Part shown: positions 17,905 to 27,017 of the stretch, one piece after another | Numbering within the stretch: the stretch's first letter is position 1 | Layout: each line of letters begins with the position of its first letter | DNA from: SLRI01 sp964402505 | Lineage (GTDB): Bacteria; Pseudomonadota; Alphaproteobacteria; Geminicoccales; Geminicoccaceae | Length of the DNA: 64,000 nt | Assembly (NCBI GenBank): GCA_964402505.1 | Contig: CAYOCP010000012.1 | Coordinates: 1 to 64,000, forward strand | Direction of reading: 5' to 3' | The notes under the pieces: generated by a model | The model's database searches: none | Told to the model about the DNA's origin: nothing | The model's input: only the letters and a program-made list of their open reading frames with translations | Translations under genes and position numbers: made by a program

Positions 17905-19799
17905 TGCGTGCGCTGGCCGTGGCCGATTCGCCCAGGGCGGCCGCACGCCGGGCCATCAACCCCTCGAGCGCTCGCGCGGGGTCCAACCAGCTTCTCCAGG
18001 CGAAGCTGAGGATCGGGGCCCGGGACGATCCCCTGGAGCGCGAGGCCGACCGTGTCGCCGACCTCGTGGTGCAGCGCAAATGCGCCGCCTGCGCCCGCGA
18101 GGAGGAAGAGGAGGAGACGGTCCGCCTCAAGGCGGCGGGCACGGCGCGCGGCACCGCCCATGCGGCGATCGCCGGTCTCGGCGGCGGCGCGCCTCTGCCG
18201 GCGGGCGAGCGGCGCTTCTTCGAGGCGCGGCTCGGCCGCGATCTCGGGGCGGTGCGGGTGCATGCCGAGGCGCCGGGCGCCGCCGCCATCGGTGCTCGCG
18301 CCTTCGCGCTCGGCCATCGGGTCGCCTTCGCGCCCGGCGAGTGGCGGCCGGGCACGGCCGAGGGCCGCCGGCTCCTGGCGCACGAGCTCGCGCACGTTAT
18401 CCAGCAGGGCGCCGGCGGCGAGCCGATCCTCCGCCGCCAGCCGGCGCCGGGCCCGCGAACGACCTGCGTCGGCGGTGTCTGCTTCGAGGAAAGGGCGGGC
18501 GCGGTCACGGCGACGGGCCCCGGCGGGACCAACCTCCGCGGGGACGTGGCCAGGCACGAATACGTGAGGGGCGACCCGGCGAGAGAGGTCCACAGAAGCA
18601 GCGTCGACGTCGAATTCGATCCGCTCGCCTGCGCCGTCACGATTCCCGAGGTCGTGCGCTTCCGCCAGCCGCCGAGCGGCATCTGGGGCGACTGCGAAGG
18701 TCCGCCGGCACCCCGGACGCCGGTGCGCAACATCACACCCGCCCGCATGGCGAGCCTGCAGCGCGAGTTCCTCAGGCTGGTCAACGAGCGCCTGAACGGC
18801 TGGTACAGCGTGCGCCTCGAGGGCGATGCCTGCCCCGGCACCTGCCGGGGGCGGAACATCCCGATCCGCGTGCGCGTCGCCACCAGCCTCGCCCGGACCG
18901 GCACCAGCCAGGCGAGCGTCATGACGGTGACTCCGGTCAACCGCGAAGGCCGCTCCTACGTGCAGGGCAGCGACATCGTCCTCTGCACGGGCTCCTCCGG
19001 CCTCGCCCGGACCATCCCGCACGAGGGCGTCCATTTCGCCCTCGGCCATGGCGACGAGTACCGCGAGGAGAACGAGGCGATCGCGGCGACGGATCCGCGG
19101 GGCCAGTACAGCCCGGAGCGCGAGATCGAGGGCGACTACTCGCTCGCCGGCTCGGTTCACGACCACGGCCGGTTCGCGCAACTGCACGAGCGCCATTTCC
19201 AGTTCGTCCCCGCCTTCCTCGAGCGGGCCTATCCGGGCTGTCGCGCATCGCTGGTCGAGCTGAAGCGGCCGACCCTGCCCGATTTTCGCCCCACCTACAG
19301 CATCGGCTACGCCTCGCTCAGCGGTCTCTCCGGCCTCTTCCAGAGCCTGGCGTTCGAGGTCGGCGTGCCGCTCGACCGGCTGCGCCGCTGGGAGCTCACG
19401 GTCGGGCCGCGGGCGGCGATGCTCTGGGGCAGCGGCGATCGGAAGACCCGCTCCGCCTTCACCCTGGGCCTCAGGCTCGGCTTCGAATACCGCACCTCGC
19501 CCGGCCAGGGCGGGCTCCGGCTCGGCGCCTTCGGCGAGCTCGGCTACGGCAGCTTCAGCTCCACCGACTATTCCGGAGCCGATTACGACGAGACCCGAAG
19601 CTCGCTCTACGGCGAAGCCGGGGTGGGCCTCGGCTATCGGTTCGGCACCGGCTCCCAACGCTTCGTGCTGGGTGCCGAGGCTGCCGTCGGCGCCGCGATG
19701 GGCACAGGCGCCATCGGTCCCGTCACCCCCGAGCTCGAGCGCGACCCCGCCTTCACCCGATCGTTCCGTGCCGGTCTGACCCTGGGGTTCGAGCTGTGA
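17901..19799 (+). CDS. DUF4157 eCIS-associated protein with second HExxH and barrel-like C-terminus
   Basis: About 632 residues. Residues about 30-175 form a DUF4157 domain (DDPLEREADRVADLVV; RRFFEARLGRDLGAVRVHAE; LLAHELAHVIQQ with HExxH at 161-165). DUF4157 marks eCIS cargo or cargo-leader proteins. A cysteine pair CAAC sits in the linker. A second HExxH (HEGVH, 374-378) followed by GHGDEY, with extra acidic residues, suggests a zinc metallopeptidase domain at about 280-440. The last 170 residues are alternating Gly/aromatic strands (LGLRLGFEYRTSPGQGG; LGAFGELGYGSFSS; FRAGLTLGFEL) like an outer-membrane barrel or autotransporter strand set. It is a candidate secreted effector. ATG 17901 overlaps the previous stop. 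Confidence 0.8.
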   Translation: MMRALAVADSPRAAARRAINPSSARAGSNQLLQAKLRIGARDDPLEREADRVADLVVQRKCAACAREEEEEETVRLKAAGTARGTAHAAIAGLGGGAPLPAGERRFFEARLGRDLGAVRVHAEAPGAAAIGARAFALGHRVAFAPGEWRPGTAEGRRLLAHELAHVIQQGAGGEPILRRQPAPGPRTTCVGGVCFEERAGAVTATGPGGTNLRGDVARHEYVRGDPAREVHRSSVDVEFDPLACAVTIPEVVRFRQPPSGIWGDCEGPPAPRTPVRNITPARMASLQREFLRLVNERLNGWYSVRLEGDACPGTCRGRNIPIRVRVATSLARTGTSQASVMTVTPVNREGRSYVQGSDIVLCTGSSGLARTIPHEGVHFALGHGDEYREENEAIAATDPRGQYSPEREIEGDYSLAGSVHDHGRFAQLHERHFQFVPAFLERAYPGCRASLVELKRPTLPDFRPTYSIGYASLSGLSGLFQSLAFEVGVPLDRLRRWELTVGPRAAMLWGSGDRKTRSAFTLGLRLGFEYRTSPGQGGLRLGAFGELGYGSFSSTDYSGADYDETRSSLYGEAGVGLGYRFGTGSQRFVLGAEAAVGAAMGTGAIGPVTPELERDPAFTRSFRAGLTLGFEL

Positions 19800-20926
19800 T
19801 CCGGGCCCGCGCCCTGCGACCCCGGCTTGCGACCTCGAGGCCATGCGGCCCGGCGAAGCCGGCATCGACGGCGGCACCTTCCAACCAATGGCTGCAGGCG
19901 AAGCTCGGAATCGGACCGGTCGACGACCCGCTCGAGCGCGAGGCGGACCGCGTGGCCGAGGCTCTCGTCGGCGGCGCCACCCCCGGATCCATGACGGCGG
20001 AGGACGAGATGATGCGCCGCAAGGCGACCGCCCCGGCGCGGGGCGACGCCACCGCTTCCATGCCCGGCCCCGGCTCCGGCGCGCCCCTGCCGGCGGCCGA
20101 GCGCGCCTTCTTCGAGCCGCGGCTCGGCCGCGACCTTTCCGCCGTGCGCCTGCACCCCGAGTTGCCCGCAGCGGTCGATCTCGGTGCCCGCGCCTTCACC
20201 CTCGGCCGCGACGTCGCCTTCGCCCCGGGCGAATGGCGGCCCGGCACGCGCGAGGGACGCCGGCTGCTCGCCCACGAGCTCGTGCATGTCGTGCAGCAGG
20301 CGCAAGCCTGCGGCCCTCGCGTGCAGCGCCAGGCCAACCCCATCGACAAGCAGGCGCAGGCGCTGATCGATCTCGCGCACGATGCGAAGAAGTCGCTCAA
20401 ATGGCGGGCGCTCGAGCTGGTGTGGCGCATGCTCCAGACCTATTTTCCGCAGCGCGCCGGCCTCGTCGCCAGCGTGAGCTACGACGAATCCGAGCCGGGG
20501 CTGAGGACGACCTATCGCGGCAAGGTGGCGAGCCGGGTCGGGCTCATCACCGTCGGCCGCAATTTCGTCGAGGGCACCACGCGACGGATGATCTCGCGCC
20601 GCGTTGCCCAGCTCGATCACGAGCTGACGCATATCGACCAGCAGCGCGCCGGCATGGAAGGCGCCAATCGCAGCGACGAGCGCGAGTTCCTGGCCTTCGC
20701 CGACGAGGCTGCGTTCAAGGAGCCACCCGGCACCGGCACGATGGCGCATGCGATGCGGGTGACGCTGATCGATGCGGCCCTCGGCTACTATCACTGCCTG
20801 AGCGCCGCCTTGCAGAAGCAGCATGCGAGCCGCGAGAAGGCGCTCTTGACGCTGCGCGCCCTGCATGACGGCAAGGCGGGCAACCCGCCGACGAAGCCGC
20901 CCACCGCCTGCCGGCGACAAGGTTGA
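19796..20926 (+). CDS. Second DUF4157 eCIS-associated protein with additional HExxH
   Basis: About 376 residues, beginning with GTG 19796 that overlaps the previous stop (GTGA). The DUF4157 domain spans about residues 30-175 (DDPLEREADRVAEALVG; AFFEPRLGRDLSAVRLHPEL; HELVH at 160-164). It is clearly paralogous to the protein encoded just upstream. After a basic linker there is a different C-terminal domain with its own HExxH (HELTH, 275-279), in context QLDHELTHIDQQRAG. The paired genes share the leader-like domain but not the C-terminal domain, as expected for two distinct cargoes. The active-site assignment is by motif only. Confidence 0.78.
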   Translation: MIRARALRPRLATSRPCGPAKPASTAAPSNQWLQAKLGIGPVDDPLEREADRVAEALVGGATPGSMTAEDEMMRRKATAPARGDATASMPGPGSGAPLPAAERAFFEPRLGRDLSAVRLHPELPAAVDLGARAFTLGRDVAFAPGEWRPGTREGRRLLAHELVHVVQQAQACGPRVQRQANPIDKQAQALIDLAHDAKKSLKWRALELVWRMLQTYFPQRAGLVASVSYDESEPGLRTTYRGKVASRVGLITVGRNFVEGTTRRMISRRVAQLDHELTHIDQQRAGMEGANRSDEREFLAFADEAAFKEPPGTGTMAHAMRVTLIDAALGYYHCLSAALQKQHASREKALLTLRALHDGKAGNPPTKPPTACRRQG

Positions 20927-20934
20927 GGCATGGC

Positions 20935-21588
20935 ATGAGCACCTTCCCGGGCTCCCCCCGCATCCTCAAGGGCGCCATCGTCGCCTACAGCCTGCCCGCG
21001 CTGGTGCCGCGGGTCATCGTGTTCCAGTACAACCCGGAGCAGGTGACGCGCGCCCTGAGCCCGCGCACCGCCGAGACCGGCGGCGGCCGCGGCGAGGTGG
21101 GCCGCGCCGACGGTCCGCCCAGGGAGACCATCACCCTCGCAATGGAGATCGACGCCGCCGACCAGCTCGAGCATCCAAGGGACCACGCCACCACGGTCGA
21201 GATCGGCCTCCATCCGGCACTCGCCGCCCTCGAGGGGCTCCTGTACCCGGCCTTTCCGGTGGTGGTCGCCAATCAGGTGCTCTCGGCCCTGGGCGGCGCC
21301 TTCATCCTGGGCGAGGAGGTGCCGCTCGCCCTTTTGGTCTGGGGGGCGGCGCGCGTGCTGCCGGTCAGGGTGCAGAGCCTCTCCATCACCGAGCAGGCGT
21401 TCGACACGCGGCTGAACCCCATCAACGCGAGGGCCGATCTCGGGCTCGAGGTCCTGACCTATCGCGACCTCGAGACGACCGACCCCGCCTACTGGGTCTA
21501 CATGGCCTCCTTCACGCAGAAGGAGGTCATGGCGGCCCTCAATCTCGGCCTGGGCACCGGTGCCCTCGGCCGTGCCCTGCCCTTCTGA
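20935..21588 (+). CDS. eCIS tube-initiator N-terminal domain protein (Afp7 N-half-like)
   Basis: About 217 residues from ATG 20935 (GAGG six bases upstream; a TTG at 20923 would overlap the prior stop). LPALVPRVIVFQYNPEQVTR is the characteristic opening of CIS_tube domains, the N-terminal half of Afp7/Pvc7, T4 gp53/54-like proteins joining tube to hub. In Afp7/Pvc7 this domain is followed by LysM in one chain; here LysM is a separate downstream gene. ITEQAFDTRLNPINARADLG near the C-terminus is also typical. Confidence 0.85.
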   Translation: MSTFPGSPRILKGAIVAYSLPALVPRVIVFQYNPEQVTRALSPRTAETGGGRGEVGRADGPPRETITLAMEIDAADQLEHPRDHATTVEIGLHPALAALEGLLYPAFPVVVANQVLSALGGAFILGEEVPLALLVWGAARVLPVRVQSLSITEQAFDTRLNPINARADLGLEVLTYRDLETTDPAYWVYMASFTQKEVMAALNLGLGTGALGRALPF

Positions 21589-21599
21589 GGAGGCGAGCC

Positions 21600-21881
21600 T
21601 TGTTCCTTCGCGGCAGCCGCTACGAGACGGTGGAGACGGCGACCCTGACGCGGCCGGACGGCAGCGAGCTCCGCTACAAGCGCCTGCGGCTGATCGATGC
21701 CGATCCGGCGCAGATGACCTACGTGGTGCAGGAGGGCGACCGGCTCGACACGATCGCCTGGAACGTCTTTCGCGATCCCGGGATGTGGTGGCGCATCGCC
21801 GACGCCAATGCCGGTCTCGTGGCCGACGGGCTCACGGACACGCCGGGCCGGGCGCTCGCCGTGGCGCTGCCGGCGCGCTGA
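21600..21881 (+). CDS. LysM-domain protein of eCIS baseplate (Afp7 C-half-like)
   Basis: 93 residues from TTG 21600, preceded by GAGGAGG. The last 50 residues are a LysM-like fold (TYVVQEGDRLDTIAWNVFRD; MWWRIADANAGL). The N-terminal ETVETATLTRPDGSELRYKR strand pair is normal for CIS LysM proteins. It probably completes the tube-initiator/hub junction with the preceding gene product. It is too short and cytoplasmic in character to be a wall-bound enzyme. Confidence 0.85.
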   Translation: MFLRGSRYETVETATLTRPDGSELRYKRLRLIDADPAQMTYVVQEGDRLDTIAWNVFRDPGMWWRIADANAGLVADGLTDTPGRALAVALPAR

Positions 21882-21889
21882 GGGCCCTC

Positions 21890-23032
21890 GTGCAGATCAT
21901 CCCCTCCTTCTTCCTCGTCCAGGTGCTGAAGGCGCCCTTGCCCCAGCCTTTCCTCGACGCGCTCGAGAGCATCGAGGTCGAGTGCTCGACCGACGCGGCG
22001 TCGATCCTCCGCCTGCGCTTCGCCCTCTCGCGCAACTTCCTGGGCGACTGGGACCTCCTGACGTTCGACCTCTTCCGGCCGATGCTGCCGGTCTCGGTGC
22101 GGCTCGCCTTCGGCAGCTTCGTGCCCGAGACCCTGGTCAACGGCTATGTCCGGGAGACCCGGCTCCTGAACGGCGACCGGCCGGGCCAGGCGCGGCTCGA
22201 GGTGGTGGCCATGGACGCCACGGCGACCCTGATGAACCACATCGAGCAGCCGATGCCCTACCCCAACCAGCCGGACAACATCGTCGCCACGCAGATGTTC
22301 TCCCGCTACGGCATCGTCGCGACGCCGGTGACCGTCTGGCCGGTGCCGATGACCCGCAGCGTGCTCGACACGCAGACCACGGTGCGCGCCCCCGACATCC
22401 GCTACCTCCGGCGGGCGGCGCGGCTGCACGGCCACGAGCTCTACGTGCAGCCGGAGCCCCTCTCCGGCGTCGACGTCGCCCATTTCCACCCGCCCTTCAC
22501 CTCCCTGCCGCCGCAGGGTGTGCTCTCGACCGACTTCGGGGCGGCGACCAACATGTCGGGCTTCACCGTCACCTACGACACCTTGCGCCCGACCATGGCG
22601 CTCGGCCTCGCCGTCGATGCCCGGACCAGGACACCGGTGCCGGCGGTGGTGCCGGTGGCGAGCGAGCCGCCTTTGGGCCTCGAGCCGGCGCTCGCGCGCG
22701 TCCTGCCGCCCTCCGTCACCCGCCCCCTCATGTGCGACGCGGCCAACCCCGCCGAGGCGCTGCTGCAGGCGCAGAGCCTCGCCAACCGCACGAGCCGGGC
22801 GCTCAGGGCCAGCGGCACGGTCGACGGGCTCAAGCTCGGCCGCATCCTCAGGGCCGGGCTGCCCGTCCTGATCCGCGGCGCCGGCCGCCAGCACAGCGGC
22901 AGCTACTACGTCACCAGGGTCACCCACACGATCCGACGGGGCGGCTACGAGCAGGGCTTCGAGGCCTGGCGCAACGCCGTGGGCCTTACCGGGGCCGAGC
23001 TCTTCGTCGATCCCCTGGCCCTGGCCGGTTGA
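21890..23032 (+). CDS. eCIS hub protein, gp27/phage late control D-like
   Basis: About 380 residues from GTG 21890. It resembles the gp27-like half of VgrG/Pvc8: an N-terminal beta domain (FFLVQVLKAPLPQPFLDALE; SVRLAFGSFVPETLVNGYVR), the middle DNIVATQMFSRYGI region and a C-terminal domain (GSYYVTRVTHTIRRGGYEQG) that closes the trimeric ring. In Afp8/Pvc8 this domain is fused to the OB-fold spike; here the spike is a separate gene. The hub connects the tube-initiator ring to the needle. Confidence 0.87.
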   Translation: MQIIPSFFLVQVLKAPLPQPFLDALESIEVECSTDAASILRLRFALSRNFLGDWDLLTFDLFRPMLPVSVRLAFGSFVPETLVNGYVRETRLLNGDRPGQARLEVVAMDATATLMNHIEQPMPYPNQPDNIVATQMFSRYGIVATPVTVWPVPMTRSVLDTQTTVRAPDIRYLRRAARLHGHELYVQPEPLSGVDVAHFHPPFTSLPPQGVLSTDFGAATNMSGFTVTYDTLRPTMALGLAVDARTRTPVPAVVPVASEPPLGLEPALARVLPPSVTRPLMCDAANPAEALLQAQSLANRTSRALRASGTVDGLKLGRILRAGLPVLIRGAGRQHSGSYYVTRVTHTIRRGGYEQGFEAWRNAVGLTGAELFVDPLALAG

Positions 23033-23046
23033 AGGAGGAGGATGCC

Positions 23047-23760
23047 ATGCTCGACGAGACGATGGTTCCGGAGGAGGAATGCGGAGGCCAGGACCGGCTC
23101 CTCGGCAAGTATCGCGGCATCGTCTTCGACAACCAGGACCCGCTCCGGCTCGGCCGCATCCAGGCCATGATCCCGGAGGTCCTGGGCGAGATCCCGTCCG
23201 GCTGGGCCAGCCCCTGCACGCCCTATGCCGGCACGCTGGCCGGCTTCTACACCGTGCCGTTGCCCGGCGCCGGGGTGTGGATCGAGTTCGAGGCGGGCGA
23301 CGTGTCGCGGCCGATCTGGGTCGGCGGCTGGTGGGGGACGGGCGAGCTTCCGCCCAAGGCGAAGGGTGCGCCGGCCATGACCACCGACAAGCTGCTGCGC
23401 AGCGACACGGGCTTCTCGATCGTGCTCGACGACAAGGGCCAGACGGTCGTCATCAGCGATGCCGCCGGCACCAACCAGATGGAGGTCAGCCTCTTGACCG
23501 GCACGGTGACGCTGAAGGGCATGGCCCGGGTGGTGAGCGCCGCACCGCTCGTCCAGCACGGCAGCGGCACGGCCGCCCATCCGGCCGTGCTCGGCGACCA
23601 GCTCATGGCCTACCTCTCGACCCTGGTCGGCCTTTTCAACGCCCATATCCACCCGGGCGAGCTGGCGCTCGGCGTGCTGCCGGTCACACCGGCACCGGCC
23701 CTGACCCCCTTTCCCCCACCGCCGGCCTCGATCCTCTCCACCAAGGTGCTGCTGGAGTAG
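23047..23760 (+). CDS. eCIS spike protein, gp5/gpV-like OB-fold
   Basis: About 237 residues. DRLLGKYRGIVFDNQDPLRL then GRIQAMIPEVLGEIPSGWAS is the classic gpV/gp5 OB-fold opening. The VWIEFEAGDVSRPIWVGGWW strand pair completes it. From about residue 120 the chain forms a beta-helical stalk (FSIVLDDKGQTVVISDAAG; VSLLTGTVTLKG), and HIHPG near the end resembles spike-tip repeats. AAGGAGGAGG precedes ATG 23047. No separate PAAR tip protein was found in the locus. Confidence 0.9.
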   Translation: MLDETMVPEEECGGQDRLLGKYRGIVFDNQDPLRLGRIQAMIPEVLGEIPSGWASPCTPYAGTLAGFYTVPLPGAGVWIEFEAGDVSRPIWVGGWWGTGELPPKAKGAPAMTTDKLLRSDTGFSIVLDDKGQTVVISDAAGTNQMEVSLLTGTVTLKGMARVVSAAPLVQHGSGTAAHPAVLGDQLMAYLSTLVGLFNAHIHPGELALGVLPVTPAPALTPFPPPPASILSTKVLLE

Positions 23761-23765
23761 CCGCC

Positions 23766-24023
23766 ATGGCGCTCGAGGCGGGCACCCAGGCGGACTTCAC
23801 CGGCAGCCTCGCCGGGCTGATCGAGGAGCGGCTCGATGCGCTGCTCCGGGCCGACGGCCTGCCGGGCCTGCCCGACGGCCCGGAGGAGCAGGTGCGCGGC
23901 CGCCGCCATCTCTTCCTCGCCATCGCCCAGGCCGTGGTCGAGCACCTGCACGCCCATCCGGAGGCCTTCGTGCTCCGCGACGCACCACGGCGCACCCTGC
24001 TGCGAATCGAGAAGACGCCATGA
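23766..24023 (+). CDS. Small hypothetical protein between spike and gp25 genes
   Basis: About 85 residues, helix-rich: FTGSLAGLIEERLDALLRAD followed by HLFLAIAQAVVEHLHAHPEA. No catalytic motif is seen. It overlaps the gp25-like gene by four bases and starts five bases after the spike stop, so it belongs to the operon. It could be a baseplate wedge accessory or a spike chaperone; the sequence does not decide. Confidence 0.6.
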   Translation: MALEAGTQADFTGSLAGLIEERLDALLRADGLPGLPDGPEEQVRGRRHLFLAIAQAVVEHLHAHPEAFVLRDAPRRTLLRIEKTP

Positions 24024-24397
24024 CCGGCGAGCGCCGCTGGCTCGACCATCCCTTCCACGTCGACGCCACCGGCCGGACCGCCCTCGTGGCCGAGGACGAC
24101 CGGATCCGCGACATGATCGAGCAGATCCTGTTCACGAGCCCGGGCGAGCGGGTGATGCGCCCGGATTTCGGCTGCGGCCTCAAGCAGCTCGTCTTCATGC
24201 CCGCCTCCGACGCCCTCGCCGCCTCGATTCGGCAGCTCGTCCAGGGTTCGCTCATGCGCTGGCTCGAGGGGGTCGTCACCGTGGAGGCCGTGACCTGCGA
24301 GATCGGCGACGCGGCGATCGAGGTCACGGTGGCCTGGCGCAGGCTCGCTACGGGCGAGCGCCAGGAGGACCGCTTCGTGCGCGGGGTGGAGACATGA
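24020..24397 (+). CDS. gp25-like baseplate wedge protein (Afp9/Pvc9-like)
   Basis: 125 residues. IEQILFTSPGERVMRPDFGC then GLKQLVFMP is the universal gp25 (GPW/gp25, TssE-like) signature, with the EPR-like motif as MRPDFG. It nucleates sheath assembly on the baseplate. It shares four-base overlaps with both neighbours. Confidence 0.94.
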   Translation: MTGERRWLDHPFHVDATGRTALVAEDDRIRDMIEQILFTSPGERVMRPDFGCGLKQLVFMPASDALAASIRQLVQGSLMRWLEGVVTVEAVTCEIGDAAIEVTVAWRRLATGERQEDRFVRGVET

Positions 24398-27015
24398 GCC
24401 TCGATACCGACCTCGTCTGCCGCGACGCCGAGCGCCGGGCCCTCCTCCTCGAGCATCCGACCCTCAACGGCATCGACTTCGTCGAGTACGACGAGTTCCC
24501 GGCGCTGCCGGCCTCGCAACGCTACCGGCTCGCCCTCACCTTCCTGAAGCCGCCGCCGGCCGGCCTCACCGGCGCCGATCTGACCATCACGGGCGGCGTG
24601 CGCAACACGGGCATCGAGGTCCTGCCCGGACCCCTGACCCCGGCCCCCTCCCCGCCCGAGCCGCCGCACACGCTCCTCGCCCACCTCGATCGCTCCGGCG
24701 ATTTCTCGACCTACGTGGTCACGGTCCGCCACGATGGGCTCGACCCTCGCCTCGACCATGCGCCTTTCGGCTTCAAGGCCGGCTGCCCGAGCGATCTCGA
24801 CTGCCTCGCCGCCCGGGTCTGCGAGCCGGAGCCCGTGCAGGAGCCGCGGCTCGATTACCTCGCCAAGGACTATGCCAGCTTCCGCCGGCTGATGCTGGAT
24901 TTCGCCCGGACCCGCAATCCGAGCTGGGTCGAATCCCTCCCGGCCGAGCTCGGCACGACGCTGGTCGAGCTCATGGCCTACAAGGGCGATCTCCTGAGCT
25001 GGTCGCAGGACGCGGTCGCGACCGAGGCCTTTCTCGAAACCTGCCGGCTGCGCATCTCCGCCCGGCGTCACGCGCGGCTCGTCGACTATCGCATGCACGA
25101 CGGACGCAACGCCTCGGGCTTCGTCGTCCTGGAGGCTCGGGCCGGCTCGCCCGCGGACGGCGTCGTGCCAGCCGGCACGCGCTTCTTGACCCGGCTCCGG
25201 CAGCCCTTGCGCGGTCAGGCGGCCGTTCCGGGTGCCGTGATCACCGAGCTCGCCGAGAGCGCCTTCGACGGCGATCCCGCCTTGCGCGAGGCGGTCGTCT
25301 TCGAGGCGAGCGCGCGCACCCGGATCCTGCCGGCGAAGAACCGGCTCTTCGTGCACGAGATGGGCGATGCCCGATGCTGCCTGCCCAAAGGTGCGAGACG
25401 GGCCTTCCTCTTCGGCGTCGGCGCCGATCTCGAGGCCTTCGCACCCCCGCTCGAGGCGGGCGACTGGCTCCTCGTCGAGGAGGTCAAGGGAGTCCGAAGC
25501 GGAGCCGCGGTCGATCTCGATCCGATGCGCCGGCAGTTCGTCCGCCTCGTCGAGGTCGAGACCACAGGGGTCGCGACACCGCCCGCGATGCCGCCACCCT
25601 TGACCGATCCCGTCTTCAAGCGACACGTCGGCGGCACCGCCGCCGAGCCCGTCCTCGAGCCGGTCGGGCCCGGCGACGAGGCGGCACCGCGACTGCCTCT
25701 GGTCGAGGTCGTGTGGCGCGACGCGGACGCGCTCGCCATGCCCTTCTGCCTCTCGACCACCACCTCGCGCGGCCGGAGGATCGCGCATGTCTCTCTCATG
25801 CGCGGCAATGTCGTGCCGGTCGATCACGGGCGGACGGTGCGGCTGGCGCTGGACGATCTGCCCGCCGAGCCTCCGGGCTTCGCGCGGGTCTCGACGCTCC
25901 GTCTCGATCTCGCACCCCTGACCGTCGCGACCCCTGCCGGGGCCGGCGGGTCCGCCGACCGGCACGAGCTGGATGGCGACGCGCGCAACTGCCTGCCCGC
26001 GGTGCGCCTGCGCCTCACCCTGCCCGGCGCGCCGCCGACCTGGTGGCGGCCGGTCCCCGACCTTCTCGAAAGCGGCCCCTTCGAGGAGCACTTCGTCGCC
26101 GAGATCGACGATGCCGGTGCCGCCGTGCTGCGCTTCGGCGACGGCATCAACGGACGCAGCGCCGAAGGTGCGACCGCGATCGAGGCCCGGGCCCGGATCG
26201 GCAACGGCACGAGGGGCAATGTCGGCCGCGATGCCGTGGCCCACGCGGTCTTCATCGCCCCGGCCGCGGCCCCCGACAGCTTTCCGGACCTCCTGGCCGT
26301 GCGCCAGCCTCTGCCCATGGCGCACGGCCAGGAGGGCGAGACCATCGCCGAGGTGCGCGAGCGGGCCGGCCCCGCCATGCGCGCCACCCAGTTCCGCGCC
26401 GTGACCGAGGCGGACTGGCGGGATCGGGCGCTGGCCCTGCGGGGCGTCGCCGACGCCAGGGCCAGCTTCCGCTGGACCGGAAGCTGGCATACCGTCTTCC
26501 TCGCCCTCCACCCCGCCGATCCGGCCGATCTCCTCACCCTGCCTGGCGGCCGGGTGCGGCTCGCCGATCCCTTCGCGAGCCGGGCCGGGGCCGCGTTGGG
26601 CCGGGTACGGCTCACGGGCTACGATCTCGTGCTCGATACCGCCCGCTACGTGCCGCTTCGTCTCGCCATTCGCCTCTGCGTCGCGGCCGGCCACTTCCGC
26701 GGCCAGTTGCTCGCCGCCGTCGGCGATCGTCTCTCGAACCGGCTTCTCCCCGATGGCCGGATCGGCTTCTTCCATGCCTCGCGCCTGCGCTTCGGCTCGG
26801 CGCTCCGGCTCAGCCGGATCATCGCCGCGGTGCAGGAGATCACGGGCATCGCCTCGCTCGAGGTCCGGGCCTTTCATCGCTACTGGGAACTGCCCAATGG
26901 CGAGCTCGAGGCGGGCGTCCTGCCGCTCGGTCCGTTCGAGATCGCGAGGCTCGACAACGACCCGAGCCGGCCGGAGAACGGCGTGCTCGAGCTCAAGGCC
27001 GTGGGCGGGCTCTGA
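24394..27015 (+). CDS. Large baseplate J-like protein (Afp11/Pvc11-like)
   Basis: About 873 residues. The motif RLDYLAKDYASFRRLMLDFA then ELGTTLVELMAYKGDLLSWSQD is typical of CIS gpJ/gp6-type baseplate wedges, followed by the usual ETCRLRISARRHARLVDYRM. Two cysteine-containing insertions and a region with AAVLRFGDGINGRS (family motif FGDGxxGxxP-like) precede the conserved C-terminal wedge fold (ITGIASLEVRAFHRYWE). The first 150 residues are an added beta domain. ATG 24394 overlaps the gp25 stop. Confidence 0.88.
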   Translation: MSLDTDLVCRDAERRALLLEHPTLNGIDFVEYDEFPALPASQRYRLALTFLKPPPAGLTGADLTITGGVRNTGIEVLPGPLTPAPSPPEPPHTLLAHLDRSGDFSTYVVTVRHDGLDPRLDHAPFGFKAGCPSDLDCLAARVCEPEPVQEPRLDYLAKDYASFRRLMLDFARTRNPSWVESLPAELGTTLVELMAYKGDLLSWSQDAVATEAFLETCRLRISARRHARLVDYRMHDGRNASGFVVLEARAGSPADGVVPAGTRFLTRLRQPLRGQAAVPGAVITELAESAFDGDPALREAVVFEASARTRILPAKNRLFVHEMGDARCCLPKGARRAFLFGVGADLEAFAPPLEAGDWLLVEEVKGVRSGAAVDLDPMRRQFVRLVEVETTGVATPPAMPPPLTDPVFKRHVGGTAAEPVLEPVGPGDEAAPRLPLVEVVWRDADALAMPFCLSTTTSRGRRIAHVSLMRGNVVPVDHGRTVRLALDDLPAEPPGFARVSTLRLDLAPLTVATPAGAGGSADRHELDGDARNCLPAVRLRLTLPGAPPTWWRPVPDLLESGPFEEHFVAEIDDAGAAVLRFGDGINGRSAEGATAIEARARIGNGTRGNVGRDAVAHAVFIAPAAAPDSFPDLLAVRQPLPMAHGQEGETIAEVRERAGPAMRATQFRAVTEADWRDRALALRGVADARASFRWTGSWHTVFLALHPADPADLLTLPGGRVRLADPFASRAGAALGRVRLTGYDLVLDTARYVPLRLAIRLCVAAGHFRGQLLAAVGDRLSNRLLPDGRIGFFHASRLRFGSALRLSRIIAAVQEITGIASLEVRAFHRYWELPNGELEAGVLPLGPFEIARLDNDPSRPENGVLELKAVGGL

Positions 27016-27017
27016 CG

